A DNA stretch of 64,000 bases from positions 756,012-820,011 of the forward strand of contig CACRSC010000011.1 in assembly GCA_902651635.1 (NCBI GenBank), written 5' to 3'. A model generated the notes under the pieces. It was not told where the DNA came from. It worked only from the letters and a program-made list of their open reading frames with translations, and made no database searches. Both the position numbers and the translations under genes were made by a program. Source of the DNA: Mastigamoeba balamuthi (Eukaryota; Evosea; Mastigamoebida; Mastigamoebidae). Below, in pieces: positions 10,899 through 22,403 of this stretch (position 1 is its first letter; each line of letters begins with the position of its first letter).

Positions 10899-12038
10899 AT
10901 GTCGGTCGAGCAGTACAAGGTCGTGGTCGTGGGCGATGGCGGCGTCGGTGCGCAGCGCCCGCCCCCAACCGTCTGTTGACTGGCCCCCCTGGCCCCCCGT
11001 TCTGTGTGCCCCGTGTGGTGTTCGTTGGCCCTGTTTCTCCGCTTTTTTTGCTGAGGGCCCGCAACCCCCGTGAGGGCAGGCGGGCACCCCGCCTTCTTCC
11101 TTGCCCCCTCGGCTGACCGCGTGCGCGCGGGGCACAGGTAAGACGGCGATAACAATCCAGCTCGTGCACAACCACTTCCTTCAGGACTACGACCCCACGA
11201 TTGGTAGCCCCCCAGTCCCCCCTCCACACGCCCGCGCCACCCCCCCTCAGGGCGTGTCCCCCTTCTCACGCCGCGCCGCCCGCCGCCGCAGAGAGCTCGT
11301 ACAAGAAGATGCTCAGCCTCGACGGAGACGCCGTGGCCCTGGACATCCTCGACACGGGTGCGCGCGCTCACCACCCCGCCCCCAACAAAGAGGCCGACCC
11401 CCCCGGCAGGGGGCAACCAACGTTCCTAACTGACGGCCTCTGCTGCCCGTTTTCGCTGCGGTTTGACTCGCCAGCTGGCCAGGAGGAATACGTGCGCCTG
11501 TGCCCACTCCCTCCCCCAGCCACCTCGCTCGCGGACTCACGCCCGCCGGCCACCGCAGAGAGCGATGCGGGACCAGCACTACCGCACCGGGCACGGCTTC
11601 ATCGTGAGCTTCGTTTTGCCTTGTTTCAATTCGTTGGGGGGCGAGGGAGCGAATTCGGGTTCTGAAAGCACTGCGTGGGAGCAGTTTGTCTACGCGGTCA
11701 ACGACAGGGCGTCGTTCGTGACGATACCGCAGCAGCGGGCGGCCGTCCTGCGCGTGCACAACAGCGACGAGTTCCCCATGGTCTTCGTGGCCAACAAGAT
11801 CGACCTCGTGGAGGAGCGCGACGTCACGCACGCCGAGGGCCAGCAGCTCGCGCGCTCGTTCGGGGTCCCCTACGTCGAGGTCAGCGCCAAGACGCGCACC
11901 AACATAGAGGAATGCTTCAGCAGCCTCGTGCGGGAGATCCGCAGGCACCGCAAGAGGGAGGCCACGGCCAACCCCGAGTGCAAGGGCGAGTACAGGCGCA
12001 AGAACAAGAGCAAGCGCTCTGCCTGCCTTATTCTGTAA
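10899..12038 (+). CDS. Ras/Rap-subfamily small GTPase
   Basis: Six exons (10899-10947, 11138-11203, 11292-11357, 11475-11491, 11559-11603, 11685-12038) give 198 aa. G1 is split by intron 1 (VVVVGDGGV then GKTAIT). Switch I/effector reads YDPTIESSYKK, as in Ras and Rap. Then come switch II DTAGQEEY with a short 17-nt exon, G4 VANKIDL and G5 EVSAKT. Gly12 is replaced by Asp-Gly-Gly spacing as in many protist Ras proteins; position 61 is Gln, so intrinsic hydrolysis should be kept. The tail is polybasic (YRRKNKSKRSA) and ends CLIL, a CAAX box whose final Leu favours geranylgeranylation. It should act at the plasma membrane. The fifth intron ends at GGGAGCAG before FVYAVNDRASF. Confidence 0.93.
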
Positions 12039-12405
12039 ATTTCTTCCCTCCCGCTGCTCCAAGGGAGACCGCGGCCAGCAAAGGGAGAAGAGAGGGAGTA
12101 CAGAAGTGCAGAGCCCCACAGTTGTACGCACCAGCCACCACAGGCAACAGCCGTTCACTTATTCCAAAGCAACGCACAACAGCCACGCCAGTTCACCAGG
12201 GAAACCAGCACCACCCAGCACACACGCCACAGGCCGAGAAACAAGAGAGCAACCAGGCTTGGACTCCTATAGTGATAAGTTGTCTGTTTTGGTTTGTCGA
12301 GTCTTACGGAAACCCCTCTCTGTGATTTACGGAAGCGCCGAGTTGCAAACTCCCGGGGCGCAGCTGTGTGTGCACGCCGCAGACTGCCCTCTGAACTCCA
12401 GCCCC
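12039..12405. other. Convergent 3' region of Ras and TFIIS genes
   Basis: Some 367 bp between two stop codons facing each other. A-rich and repetitive in CACCA; nothing coding is supported. Confidence 0.35.
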
Positions 12406-13980
12406 TCAGCACATTTTCTGTCGTGCAACAGGGGGGAAGGGGCGTGAGAACCGCCCGAGATGAGGAGGACAGGAGCGAGAGAGGGCGGATAGGTACCCAG
12501 CGGTACTTGCAAATGTGGCAGAAGATGAACGTCGTCATGGGCTCGTCGGCGCTGCGGGTCTGTAGCTGCGTGTATGAGGCCTTGCGCTTGTGGCACCTCG
12601 GGCACTCGAACTGGTCCGTGCTGGCCAGGTCATCTGCACACACACGGCGGGAACGGAGTCGTTCACACAGCGGACGGTACAGGACGACGCACGAAGGGAG
12701 GGGGATCTCTCGTCAGCCGTTCGGTCTCACCACTCGCACCACCCCCCCACGCTCCCACCCCCTCCCTTGAAGGCGCTGTGGGAGGAGAGGGGGGTCATTC
12801 GCGCGCGCTGTAGGGGGAGAGGGAACACAGGGGGTCCTCGGGCGAGGGAGGGAAGCGCTTTATACCGACTGTCATGCCGATCGCCTCCTTCAGGGCCTCG
12901 CGCTCGACCTTCTTCCGCCACTCCTTCACGCCCGACGGCGCCATCTCCGCCGTCGTCATCGTGACCAGCCTCTCCGGCGTCACCGCCCCGCGCATCACAG
13001 AGTTCCGCAGTTCCTGTGCGACGGCGCGCGCCCAGAGTTGAGTTCAATTGGCCCCCAAGAGGGAAAAAAGAACCCGTAAAGCCTAGACGGTGATGTCACA
13101 GACGGATTTCCTGGGGCCGGCGAGGGAGGGAGCGAGCGAGCGAGGGCTGCCTGGTACCTTGGAGGCCTCGCCGAGGTTCATGGCGATGGTGCGCAGGCGG
13201 TTCTTGTACTCAGTCCCCGCGTCAGACCCGTAGGTCGACGCCAGCGCCGCCTCGATTTCCCGCGCCATCTCCTCCGGCTCGCGCTCGCCCTCCTCCTCGA
13301 TCCGCTCTCCCAGCTTGCTCCTGCCGCCCGCGAGAACCGCCCGCGTCCCCCGTCAGAAGCGGCGCAGCGGAAAATGACGCAACTGCGCACCACACGCGTG
13401 GCTGCGTGGGGAGGAAATTTTAAAAAAGGGTACCTGAGGAGCGTGACGGCGGCGTCGCGGGCGCACGAGGGCGTGGCGCTCTTCTTGGGGTGCGGCGACG
13501 GCGACGGCGAGTCGGGCGACGCGCGCTTCTTCGACGACGGGCTCCTGGACGACCCGCGCGCGGGCGCAGGCGCGGCGGCGGCCGCCGGGGGCGAGGGCGA
13601 GGGGGCCAGCGGTCTCCACGCGTCGACGAGCGCCGCGCAGGCCGCGGCCACGGTCGTGTCGCCGCTCGTCTTGCGCAGCTTCCCCACCACGACGCCCACC
13701 TTGGTCTCCTGCAGCGAGGGGGGCACGTCACTACTGCTGCTCACGTGGCACGCTCCCCGTATCCGTATCCCACGGGGGGAGGGGGGAGGGGCAGTGCACA
13801 CAGGCGAGTGCGAGGGAGCAGAGTGGGAGAAAGAGAAGGGGTGGAGAGACGACGAACACGCAGAATTTCGAGAGTCATGGGGATGGTGGAGAGACGCCCC
13901 AGGGCCTTGAGGATCGCAGGGGTGTTGCCCCGGGTGACCGAGTCCTCCAGGTCTTTCTTTGCTGTGAGGGAGTCTTCCAT
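12406..13980 (-). CDS. TFIIS: Transcription elongation factor TFIIS
   Basis: Six exons: 13980-13858, 13708-13434, 13320-13158, 13013-12866, 12633-12497 and 12417-12406, 858 nt, 285 aa. All three TFIIS domains are visible: the N-terminal LW domain ([27 protein letters not shown], split by intron 1), a Pro/Ser-rich linker, the central Pol II-binding domain ([12 protein letters not shown] to [23 protein letters not shown]), and the zinc ribbon ([34 protein letters not shown]). The acidic hairpin ASADEP-type residues D and E that reach the Pol II active site are kept. The last exon is only 12 nt, coding Lys-Met-Cys-stop, so the protein ends RWKMC like other TFIIS. The factor rescues arrested RNA polymerase II. 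An upstream in-frame Met at 14088 exists, but 13980 fits family length better. Confidence 0.93.
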
Positions 13981-14193
13981 AGGCGCGCGCTGTTTAGTTA
14001 TGACAATATCTGCCGCAGATTCCCGCATCTCATTCACCCCAAACCGCACTTTTTCCCGTCGCGACCGCCGCCGCCCGCCACGCGACATTGCCGTCGGTCC
14101 CTCTAATGGACCAGTCTGCAGCGGAGAAACATAGAAATGGGGTCGGTAGGCCGATACGTCAGGAGAAAACCGTCACCAAGCGCAGATTTTTTC

Positions 14194-16921
14194 CTACTGG
14201 ATTCTTTGCTTCTTGTCTGCTCTGAGGAGGTCGCTTGCGGACACCCACTGCTTCTGCGACGGAGCTGCACCCCCCGGCTGCTCGGAACTTGCGGGTGCAC
14301 CCCCAACGGGCTTTGCCGCGACCTCGGGAGTGAAGCAGAGATTCTTGGAGGTCGCCTCCTCGATCTTCTTGATCTCCTTACTGCACGCGAGGAAGTACGT
14401 GTACCTCTGCTTGGCATTTGCGAAGCACTTGTACTCGATTTCGGCTACGACCGCGGCCCTGTCCTCCCTGCACACGAGTCAGAGAACAGCATCAGTTGCA
14501 CAACCTTCGCTGACGCACTCGGACATCCCGTCGGTGATCGGGTTGCTCGCCAGGGCCTCCATGATCTTCTGAAAGAACGCGCCCCGCGACGACGGGCTCT
14601 GCAAATGCCCCGCACGCATTAGCATCAGGGGGTGCTCGCAGCAACGCGACCGTACCATGTCCTTGATCTGTTCCGTGTTGCCTCTGTCGATGATGCAGTC
14701 CGCAAGGGTCTCGGCAGACTTCTCCAGCTTCCTTTTGTGCTTGAGACGCTCGACCTCCTTCTCCTCCTCGGCTGCAGTTGAGAGAACACATCAGCACAGA
14801 GAAGAGAAACTAACGTGGCACACATTGCTCCTGCGTGGCCCGGAGGAACGCCACCTGATCCACGATGCGAGGCGGCCGGAATGCGCCAGAGGAACTCTTT
14901 GGCTTGAGGAAGCCGTCTTCCATGCGGTCATCTGCGTCGCGTGCGCTCCTGAACCCCCCAAAGCCCCCGTCGTCGATGAACCTGTCCTCCACACTCTCCT
15001 TCCGGTATCCCCTGCCGTTGTCCCTCTCTCGCGGCCCGCGAGAGTTGGCCTTGGATATCGTCTTCCTGACGTCCTCGGGGTTCGAGCAGAAGTCGCCTGC
15101 GAGCGCTGTGAGCTGCACAATTGCCTTGCTGTGAGTCGCACAACACACAGCCCGCGACTTGGCGGTCGTCGTCTCCCCGAAGTGATTCAGCAATGCGGCT
15201 CGTCGGCACTTGGGCTGCGTGCAGTACAGGAACATCTGTGCCGAAGTGAAAAAACGTTCTGAGCATCTGCGTTACCTTCTCGAGCTCCTCGAGAGACAGT
15301 TGCTTGCGTTCCTCGGAGACCTTGTCGTCTTGAGAGATGACGAACTTGAGCATCGAGACGTCCGATTCTCCGTAGTACACGACGCTCTCGCTCGGGTTTC
15401 CATCTGATGGGGGAGGCTGAGACTCAGACTAGAGGCGCCAAGAATACCTCGGCCAGCACGGCCGCTCTCCTGATAGAAAGACTCGATGCACTTCGGCATC
15501 TCGAAGTGGACAACAAGGCGCACGTCCCTCTTGTCGATCCCCATCCCGAACGCGATGGTGGCGACGACCACGCGCGTCTTGCCAGCCTTCCAGTCCTCCT
15601 GCACCTGCGAGCGCGTGCTCGGGTCCAGCTTGCCGTGGTAGGCTTTGCAGCTGACCCCTGCCCTCTCCAGCTGTCCCGCTATCGACTCGCACGTCTCCCT
15701 CTTGATGCAGTAGATGATGCCGCTCTCGTCCTTGTGCTCAATGACGAGGCTCCTGCACTCGACGAGTGAGCACGTAGGCAAGGCCAGAGCACGTGCGTGA
15801 GGTCGTCGAAGGGGGAGTCGAGGATGTCCTTGTATCTGACAGAATACGAAATGTTCGGCCTGTTGAAGCTCGCGCGGTGGATCAAAGGATTCCTCATCCT
15901 CAACTGCTCGCACACGTCCTTCTGAACCCTGTAACAGAAAATTACGACGGGGCGCCCTTCGATACACACTTGGGGGTTGCCGTCGCAGTGAGGGCCTGGC
16001 ACATGGTGAGTACTCGAGAACCAGTGGCAACGATGTACCATGATGGGTACGCTCTTGAACTCGCTTCGAAGGTTGCCGAGGTTTCTGTACGCCGGACGGA
16101 ACTCGTGGCCCCACGTGCTGGCTTTCGTCAGAAATTCAGTGTGCGACACAGCTACGGCATACCTGATGCAATGGGCCTCGTCGACGGCGAAGAGCGAGAT
16201 GCCCTTCCTTGAGTACAGCTTCTCGAGCAGGTTCTTGAAGTTCCTTGTGTCCATGAGCTCCGGTGTCACGTACTGCGCACTGTGCGGTGACCACTACTCG
16301 ACACAGTGCGGAGCTCACCACAATTTTGAGCCTGGGTGGCTGCGAGAGAATGTCGGACTCGACCTGCCTCCTCTGCGCCATCGTGAGAGACGAGTTCAGC
16401 ACGCTTGCGGCGATCCCGAGCTTCTTCAGTGCGTCCACCTGGTCTTTCTGCATCCCCGGCGTCATCATTTGATTCCTGATTACCAACAACCACTCATAGC
16501 CTCACCATAAGAGCTGCACAACCGGCGTTAGGCGCAGCCAGCAAGTGCCAGGGGACTCACCGATGAGCGGGGACACGGCGAACTGAGAGGTTTCATGCGT
16601 GCATGTCAGACAGAGGACCACAGCACAAAAAACTGGGCGGCCACTCACAGCGACACCGGGCAGCGCGAGGGCGGGGACTTGGAAGCACACGCTCTTGCCA
16701 CCACCTGTGGGCATTAGCACAAGCACGTCGCGACCTTGGACGGCGGCGGAGACCGCCTCCTCCTGCCCGGGGCGGAAGGACTCGAGCCCGAACTTCTGCC
16801 GCAGCACGGCGACGCACTCGCCCATCGGGGCCCCGCCGCCCACGGGCGCGCGGGGGATTACGGGCGGTGGCGGAGCACTCGATCTGATGAACGCGTCGAG
16901 CGTTCCACGGCGCGCAGTCAT
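14194..16921 (-). CDS. RECQ: RecQ-family DNA helicase (RECQL5-like)
   Basis: Fifteen exons, about 684 aa. Helicase motifs in order: Q-motif FRPGQEEAV, motif I MPTGGGKSVCFQ, VSPLIALMKDQV, YVTPELM, motif II FAVDEAHCISTWGHEFRP, motif III ALTATATP, FNRPN, then IIYC, AYHGKL, VVATIAFGMGIDKRDVR and motif VI ESGRAGRDG. The RecQ zinc site follows (CTQPKCRRAALLNHFGE then CDFCSNP). The next segment, with RGYR and an acidic/Gly run, resembles RECQL5 rather than BLM or WRN; there is no HRDC domain. A C-terminal helical exon (EIEYKCFANAKQRYTYFLAC) also fits RECQL5. It should be a nuclear 3'-5' helicase in recombination control. Exon 3 is just 8 nt (16506-16513). The last intron (14464-14514, unusual acceptor) is my least certain boundary; all others keep frame. 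Confidence 0.9.
16506..16513 (-). other. RECQ: 8-nt micro-exon of the RecQ gene
   Basis: On the minus strand the 8 bases lie between an upstream acceptor TTGTGCAG and a downstream donor GTGAGG. With neighbours it codes the invariant RecQ sequence SPLIALMKDQV; the micro-exon supplies two bases of the Ala codon plus Leu-Met. Skipping it shifts the frame. Confidence 0.75.
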
Positions 16922-16951
16922 TGGGGCGAGTGAACAATCCGGGAATCTATC

Positions 16952-16982
16952 AGATTTTCGGGGGCACAGTCCAAGAAAATCT
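16952..16982. promoter_or_regulatory. Inverted AGATTTTC motif upstream of RecQ
   Basis: AGATTTTC (16952-16959) and GAAAATCT (16975-16982) are perfect inverted arms about 30 bp upstream of the RecQ start at 16921, with a further AATATCT close by. Promoter role is inferred from position only. Confidence 0.35.
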
Positions 16983-17120
16983 ACATCAGCAGAATATCTG
17001 TCCGAAATTGTGACTGAGCTACCGGTTTTTAACGCGGTGCTCTTAACGCAAGGATATGAGAACAATCATTCAATTGACATGAAGGTACCACTGATTGGTT
17101 TCGGGTTTCGGGTTTTGATA

Positions 17121-17959
17121 TCAGAAATACTTGGCCCGAACATAGTAGTAGTTGTCTGGCCTTGTGTCGATGATGTCTGCATTCCGAAGCAGCTCGATGA
17201 AGCCAGGCCATGTGTTGCTCCCAACAAACACGTAGGCGCCTGGCTCCTCGAGCTGCTGCGCAACAATCTTCTCCAGAGTCTCCTCTAGCGGGTCGTATTC
17301 CCTCGCCTCCTCCATCTCTTCCCTGAAGTGCTGCATTGAAAGGCCACAACTGCGTGAGATGGGCACTGCGGCAAGCAATCGAGCTCAACGCACACGCCCA
17401 GGGCGCAGTGCGCGATCAGGGTCCACAACTCTGTCCTTTTTGCTGGGAAAGCAGAGGTCAGCACTGGGCACAACGCAGTGGTGCAACCAAACCTTGGGAA
17501 CGACCATTGGCGCGTGGCGAGGGCGTCGATGCGCTGACGAAGCGCAGACGCAACCTCCCCGAGCCCTTCGAGGCGCTCTTCACGGCTGGCGCTGTTTTCG
17601 GCCCTCAGGAGCTCCACCAGGCACTTGAAGCGCGACAGCAGGCGCTTCTCCGTCTCCGCCTGCTCCTTCCACCGCTCCTCCTCCACGCAGATGGCCTTGG
17701 TTTGGGGTGCTCTGTCAGAACCAAAGCAGATTGCAGAAAAATAATATGGGAGGTCGGGGATGGTGATATTGGACAATTGATTGCGAGCCGGGGGTGGACG
17801 CACTTCCTGAGCGCGCGCGAGGTGGTGGTGCGACGACAGCACAGCGCCCTCCATCGCGCGGCGGTGCCTCGCAAAGGGCATGTCGTCCGCGGCGCCTGCG
17901 TCGCTCCAGATGGAGTCGCGGCGTGACGTGTTGCGCTCCGACTCAGCGTCGCTCGACAT
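17121..17959 (-). CDS. Unknown coiled-coil protein, 182 aa
   Basis: Exons 17959-17804, 17695-17505 and 17322-17121 sum to 549 nt. The N-terminal 50 residues are Ser/Arg/Asp-rich. A long amphipathic helix follows (AICVEEERWKEQAETEKRLL to QRIDALATRQWEEMEEAREY) and is likely a coiled coil. The C-terminus is a compact block with YVFVGSNTWPGFIELLRNAD and ends RPDNYYYVRAKYF. No family recognised. The start is 137 bp from the ATG of the Ariadne gene on the other strand, a head-to-head pair. Confidence 0.65.
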
Positions 17960-18095
17960 ACGGAGAAGTCCCCTTTGGCGCCAAACAAACCGCGATAGGG
18001 GTGGAAAATATCAGTCCAGATCCGCGGTGGGGCAACAACAATCTGCCACGTCACGTTCTGTGAAATCGCCCTTCAGGAGCAAACACGCGCCCTGC

Positions 18096-20740
18096 ATGCA
18101 GGACACCGCCGTCGCCGTGCCGCCGTGCGCCACCGCGCAGCCGAGCGAGCCGCGCGCGCCGCGCGACGGCAACCGAAAGCACCACCACCACCACCACAAG
18201 CACCACCACAAGTCCGCCAGCGCCAGCGCCTCGGACGACGGCGAGCGCACGCCCCCGCGCCACGACGCGGAGCCCCTGCTGCCCGCCCGCAGCGCGCACG
18301 CCAGCGTGATCTTCGAGAGCCCCGTGGCACCCCCGGCCGACGAGTGTCACCGCCACTCTCGAGGCCCGGGTTCGAGTCCCGGCAGGCCCAAGAAACACAA
18401 GAAAGCCAGCGGCCTGGAGAAGCTGGGCGGCGAGCTCTCCAAGGACGCCGGCTGGCACGGAGCGCTCGGTGCCGCGATCTCCTTTCTTGGCGGCTGCGTG
18501 GGCACCCGCGTGCGCCCGGGCGTGGAGATCGCCCCAGCGCCCGCTGCCGCCCCCTGCGCAGCGCAGTCAGGGCCGCCAGCAGACGCCTGCCAGGAATTCC
18601 CGGGGTGCTCAGCGCTCAAGCAGTCGCAGTGCGACGACTGCGCGGGCGAGGGCGCGGGCGACGCCTGCAGCCCCGGGGAGGCGTTCAAGGCGGCGGCGGC
18701 GGCCAGCGCCGAGGCCTGCTGCGGGTCGGGGAGCGGCGGGAGCAGCGGGGGCAGCGGGGGCACGGAGGCGAGCGAGAGCTACGGCTACGAGGAGGAGGAC
18801 TCGGAGGAGTACGACGCGATGGAGGAGTCCGTGATGGCAGCCCTCGAGGGAGAGCCTGCCGACGACTCGATATCTGTGTGTCCCTCCCTCCTCAGCCCCT
18901 CGTTCCCTCCCTCGTGCACGCACGGCCTGTGCGGGGGTTGCATTCCGCGGTTACTGGCTTTCCCAGTATTCATCGAGAGTGTCACGATTGATCAATTTCG
19001 CGTACTGGTTTCTGGGAAACGGCACGCGGAGCACTCAAAAACGACCTTTCGCTGCGTGCAGTCGAGGAGGAACGTGCTGACGGCGAGCGACATTGTCCGG
19101 GAGCAGCAGAAGGTCGTGGCCGCTGTTGCGGAGGTGCTGAGCGTCGACCAGTCTGTCGCTGCCGCGATGCTCAGGCGCTACCGCTGGCGCAAGGACGCGC
19201 TCCTCAGCGCCTTCGTCGAGAGCCCCGAGAAGGTCCCCCGCACGCAGGCGCTGCACGCGATTCTCACGCGAGTGGCGTGGCGCAGTTCTTCAAGGAGGTG
19301 GGGGCCGCGCCCAAGGACATTCAGGGGGAGGCGTCGGTGGCTCCTGTTAAGGCGGCGGGTCCGGTGATGTGCACGGTGTGCGGGGAGACGGTGGGCCCCG
19401 AGAGTGCGTGCGCGCTGCAGTGCAAGCACTGGTTCTGCACCGACTGCTGGGTGTCGTACCTGACGCTGAAGATCAACGAGGGCCAGTCGTGCTTCATCAC
19501 ATGGTGCAGCAACGCCACGTGGGGTGTCCACGGCCTGACGTGTTTGCAGCCCTGCGCACAAGTGCTCGCTGATTGTGGACCAGGAGCTCGTGGAGAGGAT
19601 TGTGCCCAAGGAGCTCTACGCCAAGTACGTCGCCTTCATCACCAAGTCGTTCGTGGACGACAACCCTGACGTGAGTGGCCGCCCCTGCCGGCACGAGCCC
19701 TCGCCTTGGCGGGCTGCAACTCATCGCGGGTGTCTGCGACCGCAGGTGAAATGGTGCCCTGCTCCTGGCTGCGGCAACGCTCTCAAGGCGGACCAGTGCA
19801 TCAAGGGCATAGGCTACTGCACGTGTGGGTACCGCTTCTGGTGAGCCGGCTCAGCGTGCGCCGCGTGGTCGTCCTGACGCATACGCGCGAACAGCTGGGA
19901 GTGCGGAGAGGAGGCGCACATGCCAGCCACGTGCGCGGAGGTGCTCAGCTGGAAGAAGAAGTGCCTGGACGACTCGGAGACGGTGCACTGGATTATGACC
20001 AACACTCAGAGCTGTGCGTCCCCCGTGGGGTTCATATGTTGGCGTGCGCCCGCTCACCAATGGGGGTGCCACTTTGCTCCTCCCCCCGATCACCAGGCCC
20101 CAAGTGCAAGTCGTCTATCGAGAAGAACGGTGGGTGCAACCACATGACGTGCCGCAAGTGCAAGCACGAGTTCTGTTGGGTGTGCCACGGGGACTGGAAG
20201 GGGCACACGAACTTCTACTCGTGCAACAGGTACGAGACAGAGGCCAAGAAGGAGAAGAAGAAGGTGAAGAAGAGCCAGAAGGAGAAGGCCCAGCAGCTCA
20301 ACGAGTCCAAGGCGGCGCTCGAGAAGTACCTGCACTACTACCACCGGTACGCCAACCACGAGCGGTCGAGCAAGTTCGAGGCACAGCAACGCGAGCAGTC
20401 GCTGCGGCGCATGCGCGAGCTGCGCGAGACGGACTCGCAGTACCAGGACGTGTCGTTCATCATGGAGGCCACTGAGACCCTCCTCGAGTGCCGAAAGGCG
20501 CTCAAGAACAGCTACATACACGCGTACTACCTGCCCGAGGGGACGGCGAGGAACCTGTTTGAGCTGCAGCAGTCGGACCTGGAGAGCATCACCGAGCACC
20601 TGAGCGAGATGCTCGAGCAGCCCATCGACAAGCTGAACCGCTCGGAGGTGAAGCACGTGGCCTCGCTGTGCTCGCTGCGGCTGAGCAACATGATCGAGGA
20701 GATTGACCACCACTGCTCTGTACCACCAAGCGCACCGTAA
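18096..20740 (+). CDS. ARIH1: Ariadne-type RBR E3 ubiquitin ligase
   Basis: Seven exons (18096-18875, 19062-19232, 19286-19503, 19550-19670, 19746-19840, 19895-20013, 20097-20740) give 715 aa. An unusually long first exon codes 260 low-complexity residues: a His run with Lys, acidic and Gly/Ser patches, then EEEDSEEYDAMEE like the acidic Ariadne N-terminus. Next are the UBA-like domain (VLTASDIVREQQ to YRWRKDALLSAF), RING1 (CTVCGE, CKHWFCTDCW, then SCFITCPAHKC), IBR (WCPAPGCGNAL to CTCGYRFCWECGEEAH), and RING2 (CPKCKSSIEKNGGCNHMTC with the catalytic Cys, CKHEFCWVC). The C-terminal Ariadne helices follow (KYLHYYHRYANHERS). Ariadne ligases pass ubiquitin through the RING2 Cys, often on neddylated cullins. 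An in-frame ATG at 17880 overlaps the divergent gene, so I prefer 18096. Confidence 0.9.
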
Positions 20741-20858
20741 ATATGCTATTGAAAGAGCACACCCCCCTAAAAGCCGGAACCGAAGATATTTTCTCGCACA
20801 GGAGAGATTCCCGCATCTCCCCCTCCTCTGAATCTTCATCCCACACAACTCCCCATCC

Positions 20859-22403
20859 ATGTGCGACGGTTGGCGCAACTCGCGCTGCCCCCTGCGGCCC
20901 CCGCTCGGCCTGTCGTGGTACACGGCCGCCGCCGCCGTGCCGGCCGTCCTGAGCCGCCTGCCCGCGCCGCGCCTGCTGTGCTCGTGCGGCGCCCCGCGCG
21001 AGGCCGGCGGCCGCTGGCTGCCGCACCCCTCGTGCTCCTGCGCGGCCCTCTCCCCGCGCTCCGCCGTCGCCCTCTGGGCCGCCACCATGTTCTCCGCCGC
21101 CCTATACTCGGCCTCGCGCCGCTCCCTCGAACGTGCGCCCCGCGTTCTCTGTCAGACTGCGCACCGGCCGGTCACCGTATTTTCGTTCGCTTTTTTTTTT
21201 CGCCGCCGTCGGGTTGCGTAACGCGCTCTTCTCCCCCCCCCCCCCCCCCCCAGTGTGGGCGATGAAGCGGGTGTGCGGGTCGCTGGAGCGGTGGACGGGG
21301 CTGCGGGCGTCGTGCGAGCGGGGGGTGTCGTGCCCCGCGTGTCTGCTGCTGCGCGGCCGCCTGACGTTCCGCGCCGTGTCGCTCTCGCGCGCCGCGTGCC
21401 CCGTGCCCTTCGGCCTCCGCGCCGACAGCGTCACCCTGACCCTCAGCCCCCTCCACTGGCTCCTGGGTGCGCGCTCCTCTCTCTCCCCCCTCGGCTGCCC
21501 CGTCTCACTGCTCTGCAGGCCGCGGCGTCGTCTCCAGAGTGGAGGCCGTAGGAGTGACGGGCCTCGTCGACTTCGCCAGCACGGCGCCCAGGGCGGCGGC
21601 GGCGGCCGCGGCCGCGACGGAGCGCGCCAGGGCTGCCGGGACGCGCGCGGGGAGGGGAGGGCTGTGCCCTACGACTTTGACCTCGTGCTGAGGGACTCGG
21701 CCGTCGCCCTCAGGTTCTCGCAGTGGTCGCTGCCCGCCACCGTCGACGCCCTCTCGCTCCGCGTGCGCCGCGGCACCTTCGCCCGCGACGCCCTCCTCTG
21801 CGACCGCGTCTCCGGCACCGTGGCCGGCGCCCGTGTCGAGGTCCGCGCGCTGCCCGCGCCCCGCCTGGCGTCGAACCTGTGGGGCCTTCTGCCGCGCCCC
21901 CGCGCACGCGTTCTCCAAGTCCTGGGCCTGCGCCCCCTCGACGTCCTGGGCGCCCGCAGCGCCGTGGCCGCCGCCGCCCTGTCGTGGGTGCCGCGCTGGT
22001 CCGTCGACGTGCGGGCGACGGCCTCGGAGCGCGTCGGGCGCCGCGCAGGTGTCGACGTCGACGCCGAGGTCGCCAGCAGCGTCGAGGCGGGGCTGCCGTC
22101 GCTGCAGCCGCCGGGCAGCCTGCTGGCGCTGCCCGCCGGCCTCTGCGCGCCGCTCGTGGCCCTCGTCGTGCACTGCGCGTCGCCGCTGTTCCGCAGGCTC
22201 GAGCTGCACGCGCGCTGCTCTGACGTCCGCTCTGTTCCCCCGCGCCTTTCGTGGCTCATGGGCGACTGAAAAACCGTGGGGATGTGCGGGTGCTGTGTCT
22301 TTCTGTTGTGCAGGAGGACGTAGCGAGCTTCAGGTCGTTGGGGAACAAGCTGTACAGCGCGCTGAGGGACTCCGTGTGGCAGGGCGAGGACCCCGTCCCA
22401 TAA
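20859..22403 (+). CDS. Membrane-associated protein, possible Mdm31/Mdm32 relative
   Basis: Exon joins: 20859-21132, 21254-21466, 21519 onward, and 22314-22403. Exon 3 changes frame near 21,600. A candidate GTCGAC to GCGCCAG intron at 21566-21630 (65 nt) mends it and makes the total divisible by three, but it is not proven. The N-terminus has a hydrophobic helix after CxC-rich text. The body reads like the beta-strand repeats of Mdm31/AsmA-type lipid-transfer proteins: a VTLTLSPLHWLLGRGVVSRV block, then EAVGVTGLVDFAS, later FDLVLRDSAVALRF and LRVRRGTFARDALLCDRVSG. Mdm31 and Mdm32 sit in the mitochondrial inner membrane. The match is by pattern only and may be wrong. Intron 1 has a run of about 20 C before its acceptor. 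Confidence 0.4.

Noticed and set aside
13981-14088. N-terminal extension of TFIIS
   Set aside because: Arg-rich stretch absent from TFIIS proteins; the ATG at 13980 gives the normal domain start.
18365-18383. tRNA T-arm-like sequence CCCGGGTTCGAGTCCCGGC
   Set aside because: No matching acceptor stem, D-arm or anticodon stem upstream. It lies in frame within the Ariadne first exon and codes GPGSSPG.
21234-21252. Run of about 20 C as a possible assembly gap or repeat
   Set aside because: It is the pyrimidine tract directly before a CAG acceptor and needs no other explanation, though its length may vary in reads.
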